From CAWCFV01 sp963794995 (GTDB taxonomy: Bacteria; Actinomycetota; Actinomycetes; JACCUZ01): a stretch of DNA of 64,000 nt. The position numbers and the translations under genes were made by a program. The notes beneath the pieces are model-generated. The model did not search any database and was not told the origin of the DNA. It saw only the letters and a program-made list of their open reading frames with translations. Positions 27,727 to 35,808 of the stretch are shown piece by piece (position 1 is the stretch's first letter; each line of letters opens with the position of its first letter). The stretch lies in assembly GCA_963794995.1 (NCBI GenBank), contig CAWCFV010000002.1, positions 1,922,001 through 1,986,000 on the forward strand, written 5' to 3'.

Positions 27727-30198
27727 TCACCGTGCGGTGAGGTGCAGGACACGGCTGGTCCCGGCGGCGAGGCCGGCTGACGGCCGGGCGCCGACGCGGA
27801 CCCGCAGGTCGAACGAGCGGCGCCCGGGCCGCCCCGGCACCCGCCAGGTCGTGGACCAGCGACCGTCCCGCACGGCTGCCCGCGCGACGGTGGCCCACCT
27901 GTCCCCCTCGAGCCGCTGCAGGGCCACCCGGCCGCTGCGCGCGGGGAGCACGCTCCCGGCCAGCGCCAGCGGCTGCCCCGCCCGCGGCGACGCGCCGGCC
28001 ACGGCGGCCGCCACCCGCTGCCGGACGGTGAGGTCGCGCCGGAGGCTCTGCACGCCGATCTCGGTCCCGCCACCGGGGTACAGCACCAGCCAGCGGCCGC
28101 CCCGCCGGGCGGTCCAGCGGAACCCGAAGCCGCCGCCGTCCCGGGTGAGCAGCGTGTCGACGATCTCGAGCGACTTCTCGCCGACGTCGCGGCGGGCCAG
28201 GTAGACCCGGCGCCCGCCGAGGCCGCCACCCGCGGCGTCGACGAGCCGGCCGGCCAGCCGCACCCGGTCCCGGAAGCGCACCGACGTCGGCGCGGTGAGC
28301 CGGACCGCCGTGCCCGTCAGCGTCCGGGTGACCGAGGGCGAGGTCCCGTCCGGGTTCACCGCGAACAGCCGCAGCGTGTAGTCGACGCCCGACGCGAGGC
28401 CGTCGACCACCCAGCTGCCGGCGGCCGGGTCGATGGTCACCAGGTCGCCGCCGGCGGCGGCCGGGGACAGCGCCACCGCGTAGGACGTGAGCGGAGCGGA
28501 ACCGGTGCCGGCCGGCGGGGACCAGGAGACGAGGACCTCGTTCGGCCCCCCGCGCATGACGACGCGGCGGGGCTCCCCGGGCCCGGTCCCGCGGCCGAGG
28601 CCGGTGGCGTCGACGGCCTGCGCGACCGTCGCGCACTCCGCACCGGTGAACGCCAGGTTGGCGCAGGACTGCTGCAGGGCCAGGGCCAGGTCCTGGAAGT
28701 CCGAGCCCGGCGTGAGCATCCGCAGGGTCGACCAGTACAGCGTCGCCGTGCGGGCCGTGCCGATGCCGGGGAAGGCGCGGCCGGCGAACGCTCCGCCCGG
28801 CTCGGTCGCGGTGCCGTCGGCGATCAGGTAGGCCACCTTGTTCGGCACCCCGCTGTTGGTGTGGACCGCACCGTTGTCGTCGTAGTCCAGGGCGAGGTCG
28901 TACAGGGGGCTGGTGGTGGAGTCCGGCTGCCCGTGGCGCGGGGGGTCGGCCATGTCGCGGGTGACGCCCCCGTGCTCGGGAGGGAGGTCCTCACCGAGGC
29001 GCCAGCGGACCTCCGGGGCGTCGTTGCCCACCCCGTTGCCCTGGTCGACGAGCTCGCCGAGGACGTCGGACATCGACTCGTTGACCGCGCCCGACTGGTA
29101 CCAGTAGACGAGGCCGGCGGTGTGCTGGATGACACCGTGCGCCAGCTCGTGGGCCACGACGTCGTCCGCCGCGGTGTAGCCGGCGCCGTAGACCATCTGG
29201 TCGCCGCTCCAGAACGCGTTGTCGAGCGGGCACTCGCCGGGGGGGCAGTAGTTGGTGGTGGACCGCAGCTTGCGGCCGTCGCCGAGGTCGGAGCCGATGA
29301 GCGCGGTGAGGTCGACGCCGAGCATCCCGGCGTACCAGGCGGAGGTCGCGCCCGTCAGGTCGTACGCCTGGTCGGCATCGGCGACGCCGGTGGCGGCGCC
29401 GCCCTCGACCCGGTCGTAGCCGCCGGCGGCACACCGGAAGGACCGGGTGCGCAGGTCGTCGCACACGACACGGTCGAGCGCGGCGACCTCGCTGAGCCGC
29501 AGCGCCACCCGTCCGGTGCGCGCGTCGACGAGCACCAGGTCGCGCAGGTCGTGCCGCACGGCCGAGCGCACGCGCACCCGCCACACCGGCCGCAGCCGGG
29601 ACGGCGCCGACGGGTCGAGCAGCGAACGGTCGAGCAGCCAGCGGGTCGGCCGCTCGACCAGCAGGGTCCGCAGGTCGACCCCGTGCACGGCGGCGGTGCG
29701 CCGCCCGGCGGTCGCGGCGGCGGTCGAGGCCGCCACGTCGTACCCGAGCCGGGAGGCGCCCGCCGGCCCGCGCGCCGTCTCGCCGGACACCGACAGCAGG
29801 CCGCCGCGCGCGTCGAGCACGGTGACGAGCTGGCCGGCGAAGACCGGCAGACCGGCGCGGGTCTGCTGGAACCGGACGACCTCGCGCCCGGACACCGTCG
29901 CGGCGCCGGCCGGGCGCAGGTCCCGGGGGGCCACCCCGAAGCGGTGGGCCAGCCCGGCCAGGTGCGCGCGGGCCGCGACGACGGCCGACGCACCGGGCGC
30001 GACGCCGGGCGCGCGCCGCCCGTCGGCCGCGAGCAGCCGGACCTGGCCCTGCGCGTCCCGGACGACGCCCGGCTCCCCGGCCGGCCGGTCGGATGCCGGT
30101 GGCGCGGCGGAGGCGGACGGCGGCCCGGTCACCACCACGGCGAGCAGCGTCACGGCGGCGACGGCGAACGCCCCCGCACGCGTGGTGCGTCGCGGCAC
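27727..30198 (-). CDS. Secreted M4 (thermolysin-like) metalloprotease with FN3-type C-terminal region
   Basis: This 823-residue exported protease has a signal peptide (about 1-32, hydrophobic core AFAVAAVTLLAVVVTG, cleavage near ASAAPP). An FTP/PepSY-like propeptide follows (LGVSG-type LLSVSGETARG). The M4 catalytic domain has VVAHELAHGVIQHTAG near residue 350 and NESMSDVLGELVD giving the third zinc ligand Glu, and HTNSGVPNKVAYLIA is the substrate/His region. A fibronectin-III-like domain (EVLVSWSPPAGTGSAPLTSYAVAL) and a second beta-rich region complete the C-terminus. Such proteases degrade extracellular protein after autoprocessing. AGGGGG precedes the GTG at 30198. Confidence 0.9.
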   Translation of the reverse strand: MPRRTTRAGAFAVAAVTLLAVVVTGPPSASAAPPASDRPAGEPGVVRDAQGQVRLLAADGRRAPGVAPGASAVVAARAHLAGLAHRFGVAPRDLRPAGAATVSGREVVRFQQTRAGLPVFAGQLVTVLDARGGLLSVSGETARGPAGASRLGYDVAASTAAATAGRRTAAVHGVDLRTLLVERPTRWLLDRSLLDPSAPSRLRPVWRVRVRSAVRHDLRDLVLVDARTGRVALRLSEVAALDRVVCDDLRTRSFRCAAGGYDRVEGGAATGVADADQAYDLTGATSAWYAGMLGVDLTALIGSDLGDGRKLRSTTNYCPPGECPLDNAFWSGDQMVYGAGYTAADDVVAHELAHGVIQHTAGLVYWYQSGAVNESMSDVLGELVDQGNGVGNDAPEVRWRLGEDLPPEHGGVTRDMADPPRHGQPDSTTSPLYDLALDYDDNGAVHTNSGVPNKVAYLIADGTATEPGGAFAGRAFPGIGTARTATLYWSTLRMLTPGSDFQDLALALQQSCANLAFTGAECATVAQAVDATGLGRGTGPGEPRRVVMRGGPNEVLVSWSPPAGTGSAPLTSYAVALSPAAAGGDLVTIDPAAGSWVVDGLASGVDYTLRLFAVNPDGTSPSVTRTLTGTAVRLTAPTSVRFRDRVRLAGRLVDAAGGGLGGRRVYLARRDVGEKSLEIVDTLLTRDGGGFGFRWTARRGGRWLVLYPGGGTEIGVQSLRRDLTVRQRVAAAVAGASPRAGQPLALAGSVLPARSGRVALQRLEGDRWATVARAAVRDGRWSTTWRVPGRPGRRSFDLRVRVGARPSAGLAAGTSRVLHLTAR

Positions 30199-30361
30199 GA
30201 AGCCCCCTGTCGGCGCCGAGGTGGGACGAACCGGTACGGGTCGTCACCGGCAGCGTAGGCCGCGCCGCGCCGCCGGGCCGGGCGAACGCGCACCGTCTCC
30301 CAGGACGTCGGCGGGTCGGGTCACCCGGTTGAGCCGCCGGGGCCGCGGGCAAGGGCCGGGG

Positions 30362-30649
30362 ATGGCTTCGAACACCTCCTTCGGCTGGAAGATCCTCGGC
30401 ACCGTGTCGGCCGTCCTCGCGGGCATCGCCGCGCGCAAGGCGCTGACCAAGGGCTGGCAGGCGACGACCGGCAGCAACCCGCCCGCGAACCCGGCGGCGC
30501 CGGGCACCCAGTGGCGCGAGGCCATCCCGTTCGCGCTCGCGAGCGGGGCGGCGATGGGTCTGGCCCGGATGCTCGCCACCCGCAAGGCGGCCGGCTACTA
30601 CCGCAGGTCGACCGGCCACCTGCCGCCCGGGATGGAAGAGGTCACCTGA
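30362..30649 (+). CDS. DUF4235 family small membrane protein
   Basis: This 95-residue actinobacterial DUF4235 protein has the conserved pattern FGWKILGTVSAVLAGIAARKAL, WQATTGSNPPANPAAPGTQWREA and ASGAAMGLARMLATRKAA (read as separate conserved blocks). Two hydrophobic segments suggest a membrane hairpin. The function is unknown. The ATG at 30362 lies after a purine-rich GGGCCGGGG stretch. It is divergent from the M4 protease gene, and its 3' end overlaps the convergent YchJ-type gene by 8 bases. Confidence 0.85.
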   Translation: MASNTSFGWKILGTVSAVLAGIAARKALTKGWQATTGSNPPANPAAPGTQWREAIPFALASGAAMGLARMLATRKAAGYYRRSTGHLPPGMEEVT

Positions 30650-31070
30650 GGTCGCCGTCGACGTAGACCCAGCGCCCGGCGCGCCGGGTGAACCGGCTGC
30701 GCTCGTGCAGCACCTGCCCCGCCGGCCCGTCCGCCTCCCGGTGGTGGCGGTAGCGGGCCCGGAACTCCACCTCCCCGCGGTCGTCCTCCGGCCCCCCGGC
30801 CTCGGTCGCCAGCACCTCGAGGGCGACCCACTCCAGGCCCGGGGTCACGTCGAGGTCGTCCGGCCGGGTCCGGGGATGCCAGGTGCGCACGACGTGGTCG
30901 AGCTCGCCCAGCACGTAGGCCGTGAAGCGCGAGCGCATCAGCGCCTCGGCGGTGGCCGCCGGGGCCCCGTCGAGCAGCGGGCCGCAGCACACCCCCAGCC
31001 GGGCACCGCTGCAGCACGGGCACGGGGCGTCGTCGCGCCTCCCCGGCAGGAGCCCCGGACGACCAGTCAT
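30642..31070 (-). CDS. YchJ-family protein (UPF0225) with SEC-C zinc motif
   Basis: This 142-residue protein has an N-terminal SEC-C-like zinc knuckle (CPCCSGARLGVCCGPLL) followed by the YchJ domain. The latter shows LMRSRFTAYVLGELDHVVRTWHP and the closing RFTRRAGRWVYVDGD. The family is widespread and uncharacterised, with a cystatin/NTF2-like fold. The ATG at 31070 is chosen because the zinc motif begins just after it. CATGCT six bases upstream could be a weak -10. Its 3' end overlaps the DUF4235 gene. Confidence 0.85.
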   Translation of the reverse strand: MTGRPGLLPGRRDDAPCPCCSGARLGVCCGPLLDGAPAATAEALMRSRFTAYVLGELDHVVRTWHPRTRPDDLDVTPGLEWVALEVLATEAGGPEDDRGEVEFRARYRHHREADGPAGQVLHERSRFTRRAGRWVYVDGDLR

Positions 31071-31104
31071 CGCCCGAGCATGCCCGCCCGTCCCCGGGTG
31101 CTCG

Positions 31105-31110
31105 TAGGCT
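31105..31110 (+). promoter_or_regulatory. -10 element, leaderless promoter of the 47-residue membrane protein
   Basis: TAGGCT, then GGTGCC, then the GTG at 31117. This signal is the main support for the short gene that follows. Confidence 0.6.
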
Positions 31111-31116
31111 GGTGCC

Positions 31117-31260
31117 GTGCTCCCCGCGCTGCGCGACTCCCGAGGCAAGCCGGCGGCTCCGCTGCGACTGCTCGCGGTGCTCGTCGCCCTCGGCCTGCTG
31201 GTGCTGGCGGCCCCCGTCCTGGTCCCGCTGCTGCGCTGGGCGTCCGACTCCCTGCTGTAG
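31117..31260 (+). CDS. Small single-pass membrane protein (47 residues)
   Basis: This short ORF has a charged N-terminus (LPALRDSRGKPAAP) and one hydrophobic helix (about residues 17-38, LLAVLVALGLLVLAAPVLVP), then RWASDSLL and a TAG stop. GC-rich third positions and the TAGGCT leaderless promoter support it as a real gene. I do not recognise a family. It lies divergent to the YchJ-type gene and 97 bases upstream of the Fe-S oxidoreductase. Confidence 0.6.
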   Translation: MLPALRDSRGKPAAPLRLLAVLVALGLLVLAAPVLVPLLRWASDSLL

Positions 31261-31278
31261 CCCCGCGGCTGACCAGAA

Positions 31279-31294
31279 GTTACCCGTCGGTAGC
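31279..31294. promoter_or_regulatory. Inverted repeat upstream of the Fe-S oxidoreductase
   Basis: GTTACCCGTCGGTAGC contains TACC-CGTC-GGTA, the size and symmetry of a TetR-type operator. A possible -10 TACGCT is at 31308-31313, which would leave a short leader before the GTG at 31358. A regulator of fatty-acid oxidation would fit the downstream gene, but this is inference. Confidence 0.4.
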
Positions 31295-31357
31295 ATGACG
31301 CCGCCCCTACGCTGACCCCGCGTCGACCGACCCGACGTCCCGGCTCCAGGAGGTTCC

Positions 31358-33652
31358 GTGCGCCTCGCCCTCGGGCTGCTGATGACCCTCGCCGCCCTGG
31401 CGGTGGTCGGCCGCCGTGCCTACTACCTCTACCGGCTGATCAGCTCGGGGCAGGCCGCCCCGGGCCGGCTGGACGACATCGGGACCAGGGCCCGCAGCCA
31501 GCTGCGCGAGGTCTTCGGCCAGCGCAAGCTGCTGCAGTGGAGCGTCCCGGGGGTGGCGCACTTCTTCACGTTCTGGGCCTTCATCGTGCTGGCGGCGACC
31601 ATCCTCGAGGCGTACGGGGCCCTGTTCGACCGCGACTTCGCGATCCCGCTGGTGGGGCGCTGGGCACTGCTCGGCTTCCTCGAGGACTTCTTCGCGGTGG
31701 CGGTCCTGCTGTCGCTGGCGGCCTTCACGGTCATCCGGTTCCGCCAGGCGCCGGCCCGCCGCGAGCGCCGGTCGCGCTTCTACGGCTCGCACACCGGCGC
31801 CGCGTGGCTGGTGCTGTTCATGATCTTCAACGTCATCTGGACGCTGCTGCTCTACCGCGGCGCGCAGATCAACACCGGAGTCTTCCCGTTCCAGGAGGAC
31901 GGCTGGTGGGCGTTCGCGTCGAAGGCGGTCGCGGAGGTGCTGCACCCCCTCGGCGAGAACGCGAACGAGGCGTTGGAGACCGTCGGGATCCTGCTCCAGA
32001 TCGGGGTGGTGCTCGGCTTCCTGGTGCTGGTCGTCTACTCCAAGCACCTGCACATCTTCCTGGCGCCGCTGAACGTGCTCACCAAGCGCGAGCCCAAGGC
32101 GCTCGGCCCGCTGCTGCCGATCATGGTCGACGGGAGGCCGATCGACTTCGAGAACCTGGACGAGCTCGACGAGGACACCACGTTCGGGCGGGGGAAGATC
32201 GAGGACTTCACCTGGAAGGGCATGCTCGACATGGCGACCTGCACCGAGTGCGGTCGCTGCCAGGACCAGTGCCCCGCCTGGAACACCGGCAAGCCGCTGT
32301 CGCCGAAGCTCGTGATCATGGACCTCCGGGACCACCTGTTCGCGAAGGGACCAGCACTGCTGGGCGCCGGGGGTGCGGCGGTCACCGGCATCGACGAGGC
32401 GGGCGACGAGTCCTCCCGCGCGGCCCAGACGGACGGGCACGAGGGCGGCGGTCACCACGGCGTCCCCGAGTCCGGCTTCGGCCGGGTCCCGGGCGCCGGG
32501 CAGCCGCAGGTCGACCGTCCGCTGGTCGGCACCGCCGAGCAGGGCGGGGTCATCGACCCGGACGTGCTCTGGTCGTGCACCACCTGCGGCGCCTGCGTGG
32601 AGCAGTGCCCGGTCGACATCGAGCACGTCGACCACATCGTCGACATGCGCAGGTTCCAGGTGCTCGTGGAGTCGTCGTTCCCGAGCGAGGCCGGGACGAT
32701 GCTCAAGAACCTGGAGAACAAGGGCAACCCCTGGGGCATGTCGGCCAAGGCCCGGCTGGAGTGGACCCAGGGCCTCGACTTCGAGGTGCCCGTCCTCGGA
32801 GAAGGTGACCTCACCGACCTCTCGCAGGTCGACTACCTGTACTGGGTCGGCTGCGCCGGGGCGCTGGAGGACCGCGCGAAGAAGACGACCCGCGCGTTCG
32901 CCGAGCTGCTGCACATCGCCGGGGTGAACTTCGCGGTCCTCGGCGACAACGAGTCCTGCTCCGGCGACCCGGCCCGCCGGCTCGGCAACGAGTTCGTCTT
33001 CCAGATGCTGGCCCAGCAGAACGTCGAGGTGCTCAACGAGGCCGGGGCCGACAAGACGGTGATCGTCGCCACCTGCCCGCACTGCTTCAACTCGCTGGCC
33101 CGGGAGTACCCGCAGGTCGGCGGCAACTACGAGGTCGTGCACCACACCCAGCTGCTCGACCGGCTGGTGCAGGAGGGGCGGCTCACCCCGGTCACGCCGA
33201 TCGACCAGCTGGTGACCTACCACGACCCCTGCTACCTCGGACGGCACAACAAGGTCTACACGCCGCCGCGGGAGATCCTGGCCAGCGTGCCCGGGATGCG
33301 TACCGAGGAGATGCACCGCTGCAAGGAGCGCGGCTTCTGCTGCGGCGCCGGCGGGGCCCGGATGTGGATGGAGGAGAAGATCGGCAAGCGGGTCAACGTC
33401 GAGCGCGTCGACGAGGCGCTCGCGCTGGACCCCGACGTCGTCTCGACCGCCTGCCCGTTCTGCCTGGTCATGCTCGGCGACGCGGTGACCGCCAAGAAGC
33501 AGGAGGGCACCGCCCGCGAGGACGTCGAGGTCCTCGACGTCAGCCAGCTGCTGCTGCGCTCGGTCCGGCGCAACATCACCGTGGTCCCGGTCGACGACCC
33601 CGCCGGCGCGGGCGACCCCGGGGCCGCGGCGCCCCCGCCGCCGGCTCCCTGA
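31358..33652 (+). CDS. Membrane Fe-S oxidoreductase, EtfD-like (heterodisulfide-reductase-related)
   Basis: This 764-residue protein has an N-terminal membrane part of about five to six helices with heme-b-type NarI-like features. Two 4Fe-4S motifs follow, CTECGRCQDQCP (about 294) and CTTCGACVEQCP (about 407). Two Cys-rich CCG domains close it (CSGDPARRLGNE..., CPHCFNSL; CCGAGGARMWMEE). It matches M. tuberculosis Rv0338c (EtfD), reported to carry electrons from electron-transfer flavoprotein in fatty-acid beta-oxidation to the quinone pool. A Gly/His-rich insertion lies between the 4Fe-4S motifs (about 330-395). AGGAGG precedes the GTG. No etfAB gene is nearby. Confidence 0.88.
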   Translation: MRLALGLLMTLAALAVVGRRAYYLYRLISSGQAAPGRLDDIGTRARSQLREVFGQRKLLQWSVPGVAHFFTFWAFIVLAATILEAYGALFDRDFAIPLVGRWALLGFLEDFFAVAVLLSLAAFTVIRFRQAPARRERRSRFYGSHTGAAWLVLFMIFNVIWTLLLYRGAQINTGVFPFQEDGWWAFASKAVAEVLHPLGENANEALETVGILLQIGVVLGFLVLVVYSKHLHIFLAPLNVLTKREPKALGPLLPIMVDGRPIDFENLDELDEDTTFGRGKIEDFTWKGMLDMATCTECGRCQDQCPAWNTGKPLSPKLVIMDLRDHLFAKGPALLGAGGAAVTGIDEAGDESSRAAQTDGHEGGGHHGVPESGFGRVPGAGQPQVDRPLVGTAEQGGVIDPDVLWSCTTCGACVEQCPVDIEHVDHIVDMRRFQVLVESSFPSEAGTMLKNLENKGNPWGMSAKARLEWTQGLDFEVPVLGEGDLTDLSQVDYLYWVGCAGALEDRAKKTTRAFAELLHIAGVNFAVLGDNESCSGDPARRLGNEFVFQMLAQQNVEVLNEAGADKTVIVATCPHCFNSLAREYPQVGGNYEVVHHTQLLDRLVQEGRLTPVTPIDQLVTYHDPCYLGRHNKVYTPPREILASVPGMRTEEMHRCKERGFCCGAGGARMWMEEKIGKRVNVERVDEALALDPDVVSTACPFCLVMLGDAVTAKKQEGTAREDVEVLDVSQLLLRSVRRNITVVPVDDPAGAGDPGAAAPPPPAP

Positions 33653-33654
33653 CC

Positions 33655-33705
33655 GGCCTCCCCAGCGTGGGGGTCGGCCGACCGGACCATGCCCCTGACC
33701 AGGGG
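33655..33705 (+). terminator. Two hairpins after the EtfD-like gene
   Basis: GGCC-T-CCCCA pairs with TGGGG-GTC-GGCC (33655-33679), and CCCCTG pairs with CAGGGG (33692-33705). Both lie in the gap before the subtilase gene; termination is likely, without a U-tract. Confidence 0.5.
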
Positions 33706-33771
33706 ACCTAGCCCGATCGTGTGCTCTTCGTGTTCTCCACGTGACATTCAGTGAATGGTCAAGGGATAGTC

Positions 33772-35607
33772 ATGGCCTCGCACCAGACCACCCTTGGGGG
33801 ACCCGTGAAGCCGCACCGAATCGACGCAGGACTGCGCTGGCGCACAGTCGCTGCGGCGGGGCTCGCCGCGGGCGGGCTGATGCTCGCCCCGTCGACCCAC
33901 GGCGCCCTGGAGCTCAGCACCGCCACCCGGCCCGCCGAGGGCGCGACCACCGGGCCCAGCAAGGTCCGGGTCGTCGTCGAGGCGCAGACCGACGCCGTGG
34001 CCGCCGTCGCCGCGCGGGTGGCGGCCCACGGCCGGGTCGTCAGCGTGCAGAGCTCCCTCGGCACGCTGGTCGCCGACGTCCCCGCCTCGGCGCTGGACGA
34101 CGTCCGGCGCACGGCCGGGGTGGCCCAGGTGACCGAGGACGCCCCGCTCCAGCTCCAGTCCGGGGTCGGCCCGACCGGCCTGGCCGGCGACATGACCAAC
34201 GTGGCCAGGCTCACCGGCGCCACGACCTTCTGGTCCAACGGCTTCTCCGGCCAGGGCGTCGACGTCGCCCTGCTGGACTCCGGGGTGCTGCCCATCGAGG
34301 GCCTCACCACCGCGAACAAGCTCGTGATCGGCCCCGACCTGTCCTTCGAGTCGCAGAGCCCCGCGCTCCGCTCGCTGGACACCTTCGGGCACGGCACCCA
34401 CATGGCCGGGATCATCGCCGGCCGCGACTCGGGCACCTCGCCCTCGACCTACGCCAACGACACCACGCGGTTCGTGGGCATGGCCCCCGGCGCGCGGATC
34501 GTGAGCCTCAAGCTCGCCGACGCGCAGGGGAACACCGACGTCTCGCAGGTCATCGCCGGCATCGACTGGGTCGTGGCCCACGCCAAGGACCCGGGGCTGA
34601 ACATCCGGGTGCTCAACCTGTCGTTCGGCACCGACTCGACGCAGGACTACCGGCTGGACCCGCTGGCCCACGCCGCCGAGGTGGCGTGGAACCGCGGCAT
34701 CGTGGTCGTGGCGTCCGCCGGCAACGGCGACGGCACCGGCACCGGCCTGTCGAACCCGGCCTACGACCCGGCCCTGCTGGCCGTCGGCGCCGTGAACACC
34801 CAGGGCACGGCGGACCGCAGCGACGACGTGGTCCCGGCCTTCTCCAAGAAGGGCTCCACGCTCGAGGGCAAGCGCGGACCGGACCTGGTCGCGCCCGGGT
34901 CCTCGATCGTGTCCCTGCGGGGTCCCGGCACCTTCGTGGACCTGGCGTTCGGCGCGACCGGCAACGTGGGCACCCGCTTCTTCAAGGGCAGCGGCACCTC
35001 GCAGTCGGCGGCGGTCGTCTCCGGCGCGGCGGCCCTGCTCCTGTCCCAGCGGCCGTGGCTCTCCCCGGACCAGGTGCGCGACGTGCTGCGCCGGTCGGCG
35101 AAGGGCGTCCCCGGGGCCGACGCGGACACCCAGGGCGCCGGGTCGCTCGACCTGGCCGGTGCCTACGCGACCGGCGGTCGCCTCGTCAGCGCAGCCAGGC
35201 TGCACGCCGGCGGGGGCTCGCTGGACCGGGCCCGCGGGTCGATGAAGGTCAGGAAGCACGGTGTCACGCTCACCGGCGAGAAGGACATCTTCGGCAAGGT
35301 GACCGACACCGCTGAGCTGGCCGTCAGCGAGTCGCTCGGCCAGGACCCCGTGCAGGCCTGGGCGGACGGCCGTTGGACTGCCTCGCCCGCCCAGGGAGCG
35401 ACCTGGGCCGGGGCGACCTGGGCCGGTGCCACCTGGGCCGGGGCCACCTGGGCCGGGGCCACCTGGGCCGGGGCCACCTGGGCCGGGGCCACCTGGGCCG
35501 GGGCCACCTGGGCCGGCAACTCCTGGGCCGGGGCCACCTGGGCGGGAGCCACCTGGGCCGATGCCCAATGGGCCAACGATCTCTGGTCCAGCGCGAGCTG
35601 GAAGTGA
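33772..35607 (+). CDS. Secreted S8 subtilase with C-terminal pentapeptide GATWA repeats
   Basis: This 611-residue subtilisin-family protease has a signal peptide (hydrophobic TVAAAGLAAGGLMLA, cleavage near THGA). An I9-like prodomain (VRVVVEAQTDAVAAVAARV) follows. The catalytic triad residues are in VALLDSGV (Asp169), GHGTHMAG (His207) and GTSQSAAVVSG (Ser410), with the oxyanion Asn in SAGNGDG. The tail is 14 tandem five-residue units, mostly GATWA, in which every fifth residue is Trp, ending SWK at the stop. Such TWA-repeat subtilases occur in several actinobacteria; the tail's role (wall binding, anchoring or export) is unknown. AAGGGA precedes the ATG at 33772; a GTG at 33805 is an alternative start. 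Confidence 0.88.
   Translation: MASHQTTLGGPVKPHRIDAGLRWRTVAAAGLAAGGLMLAPSTHGALELSTATRPAEGATTGPSKVRVVVEAQTDAVAAVAARVAAHGRVVSVQSSLGTLVADVPASALDDVRRTAGVAQVTEDAPLQLQSGVGPTGLAGDMTNVARLTGATTFWSNGFSGQGVDVALLDSGVLPIEGLTTANKLVIGPDLSFESQSPALRSLDTFGHGTHMAGIIAGRDSGTSPSTYANDTTRFVGMAPGARIVSLKLADAQGNTDVSQVIAGIDWVVAHAKDPGLNIRVLNLSFGTDSTQDYRLDPLAHAAEVAWNRGIVVVASAGNGDGTGTGLSNPAYDPALLAVGAVNTQGTADRSDDVVPAFSKKGSTLEGKRGPDLVAPGSSIVSLRGPGTFVDLAFGATGNVGTRFFKGSGTSQSAAVVSGAAALLLSQRPWLSPDQVRDVLRRSAKGVPGADADTQGAGSLDLAGAYATGGRLVSAARLHAGGGSLDRARGSMKVRKHGVTLTGEKDIFGKVTDTAELAVSESLGQDPVQAWADGRWTASPAQGATWAGATWAGATWAGATWAGATWAGATWAGATWAGATWAGNSWAGATWAGATWADAQWANDLWSSASWK
35395..35604 (+). repeat. 15-bp coding tandem repeat (14 units)
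   Basis: Fourteen 15-bp units, the central ones near-identical (GGGGCCACCTGGGCC), encode the GATWA tail. Units 1-8 and 10-11 read GATWA, unit 9 GNSWA, and the last three are diverged (DAQWA, NDLWS, SASWK). The near-identity implies recent expansion, so copy number may vary between strains. Confidence 0.9.
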
Positions 35608-35615
35608 ACGGGGCG

Positions 35616-35732
35616 ATGACGACGATGCAGAGCACACAGAGCACGCAGACGACGCACGCCGGCCCGCAGGACTCGGCCGCCGCGACCCGCAGGACGGTGA
35701 CGGGTGAGAACCCCGGAGCCACCTGGGTCTGA
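35616..35732 (+). CDS. Candidate 38-residue ORF ending in GATWV
   Basis: The ORF begins 8 bases after the subtilase stop and encodes a Thr/Gln/Ser-rich polar peptide (MTTMQSTQSTQTTHAGPQ...) ending NPGATWV. Almost all third positions are G or C, as in real genes here, and the terminal codons reuse the repeat sequence GGAGCCACCTGGG. A strong hairpin follows directly at 35742. It may be a co-transcribed small protein or protease substrate, or a relic of the repeat. There is no signal peptide or transmembrane helix, and I do not know a family. Confidence 0.45.
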   Translation: MTTMQSTQSTQTTHAGPQDSAAATRRTVTGENPGATWV

Positions 35733-35741
35733 CGCCCGACG

Positions 35742-35765
35742 GGAGGCCCGGGAGACCGGGCCTCC
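35742..35765 (+). terminator. Strong hairpin with GAGA tetraloop
   Basis: GGAGGCCCGG pairs with CCGGGCCTCC around GAGA, followed by TTCGGGG. This is a perfect 10-bp stem with a GNRA-type loop, and it should end the subtilase transcript before the GGDEF-EAL gene. Confidence 0.75.
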
Positions 35766-35808
35766 TTCGGGGCTAAGGCTGGCCCCCGACCCTCCCGATG
35801 TTCCCCTC

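Noticed and set aside
31307..33316. Long open frame opposite the EtfD-like gene
   Set aside because: The EtfD-like protein has complete Cys motifs and a ribosome-binding site; the antisense frame is repetitive Arg/Gly/Val/His with no family.
35395..35604. Tandem repeat considered as a CRISPR array
   Set aside because: Units are contiguous 15-mers without spacers and stay in frame inside the subtilase gene.
33748..35637. Gly/Pro-rich collagen-like frame opposite the subtilase
   Set aside because: The collagen-like pattern is the antisense reading of the 15-bp GATWA repeat; the sense strand carries the catalytic triad.
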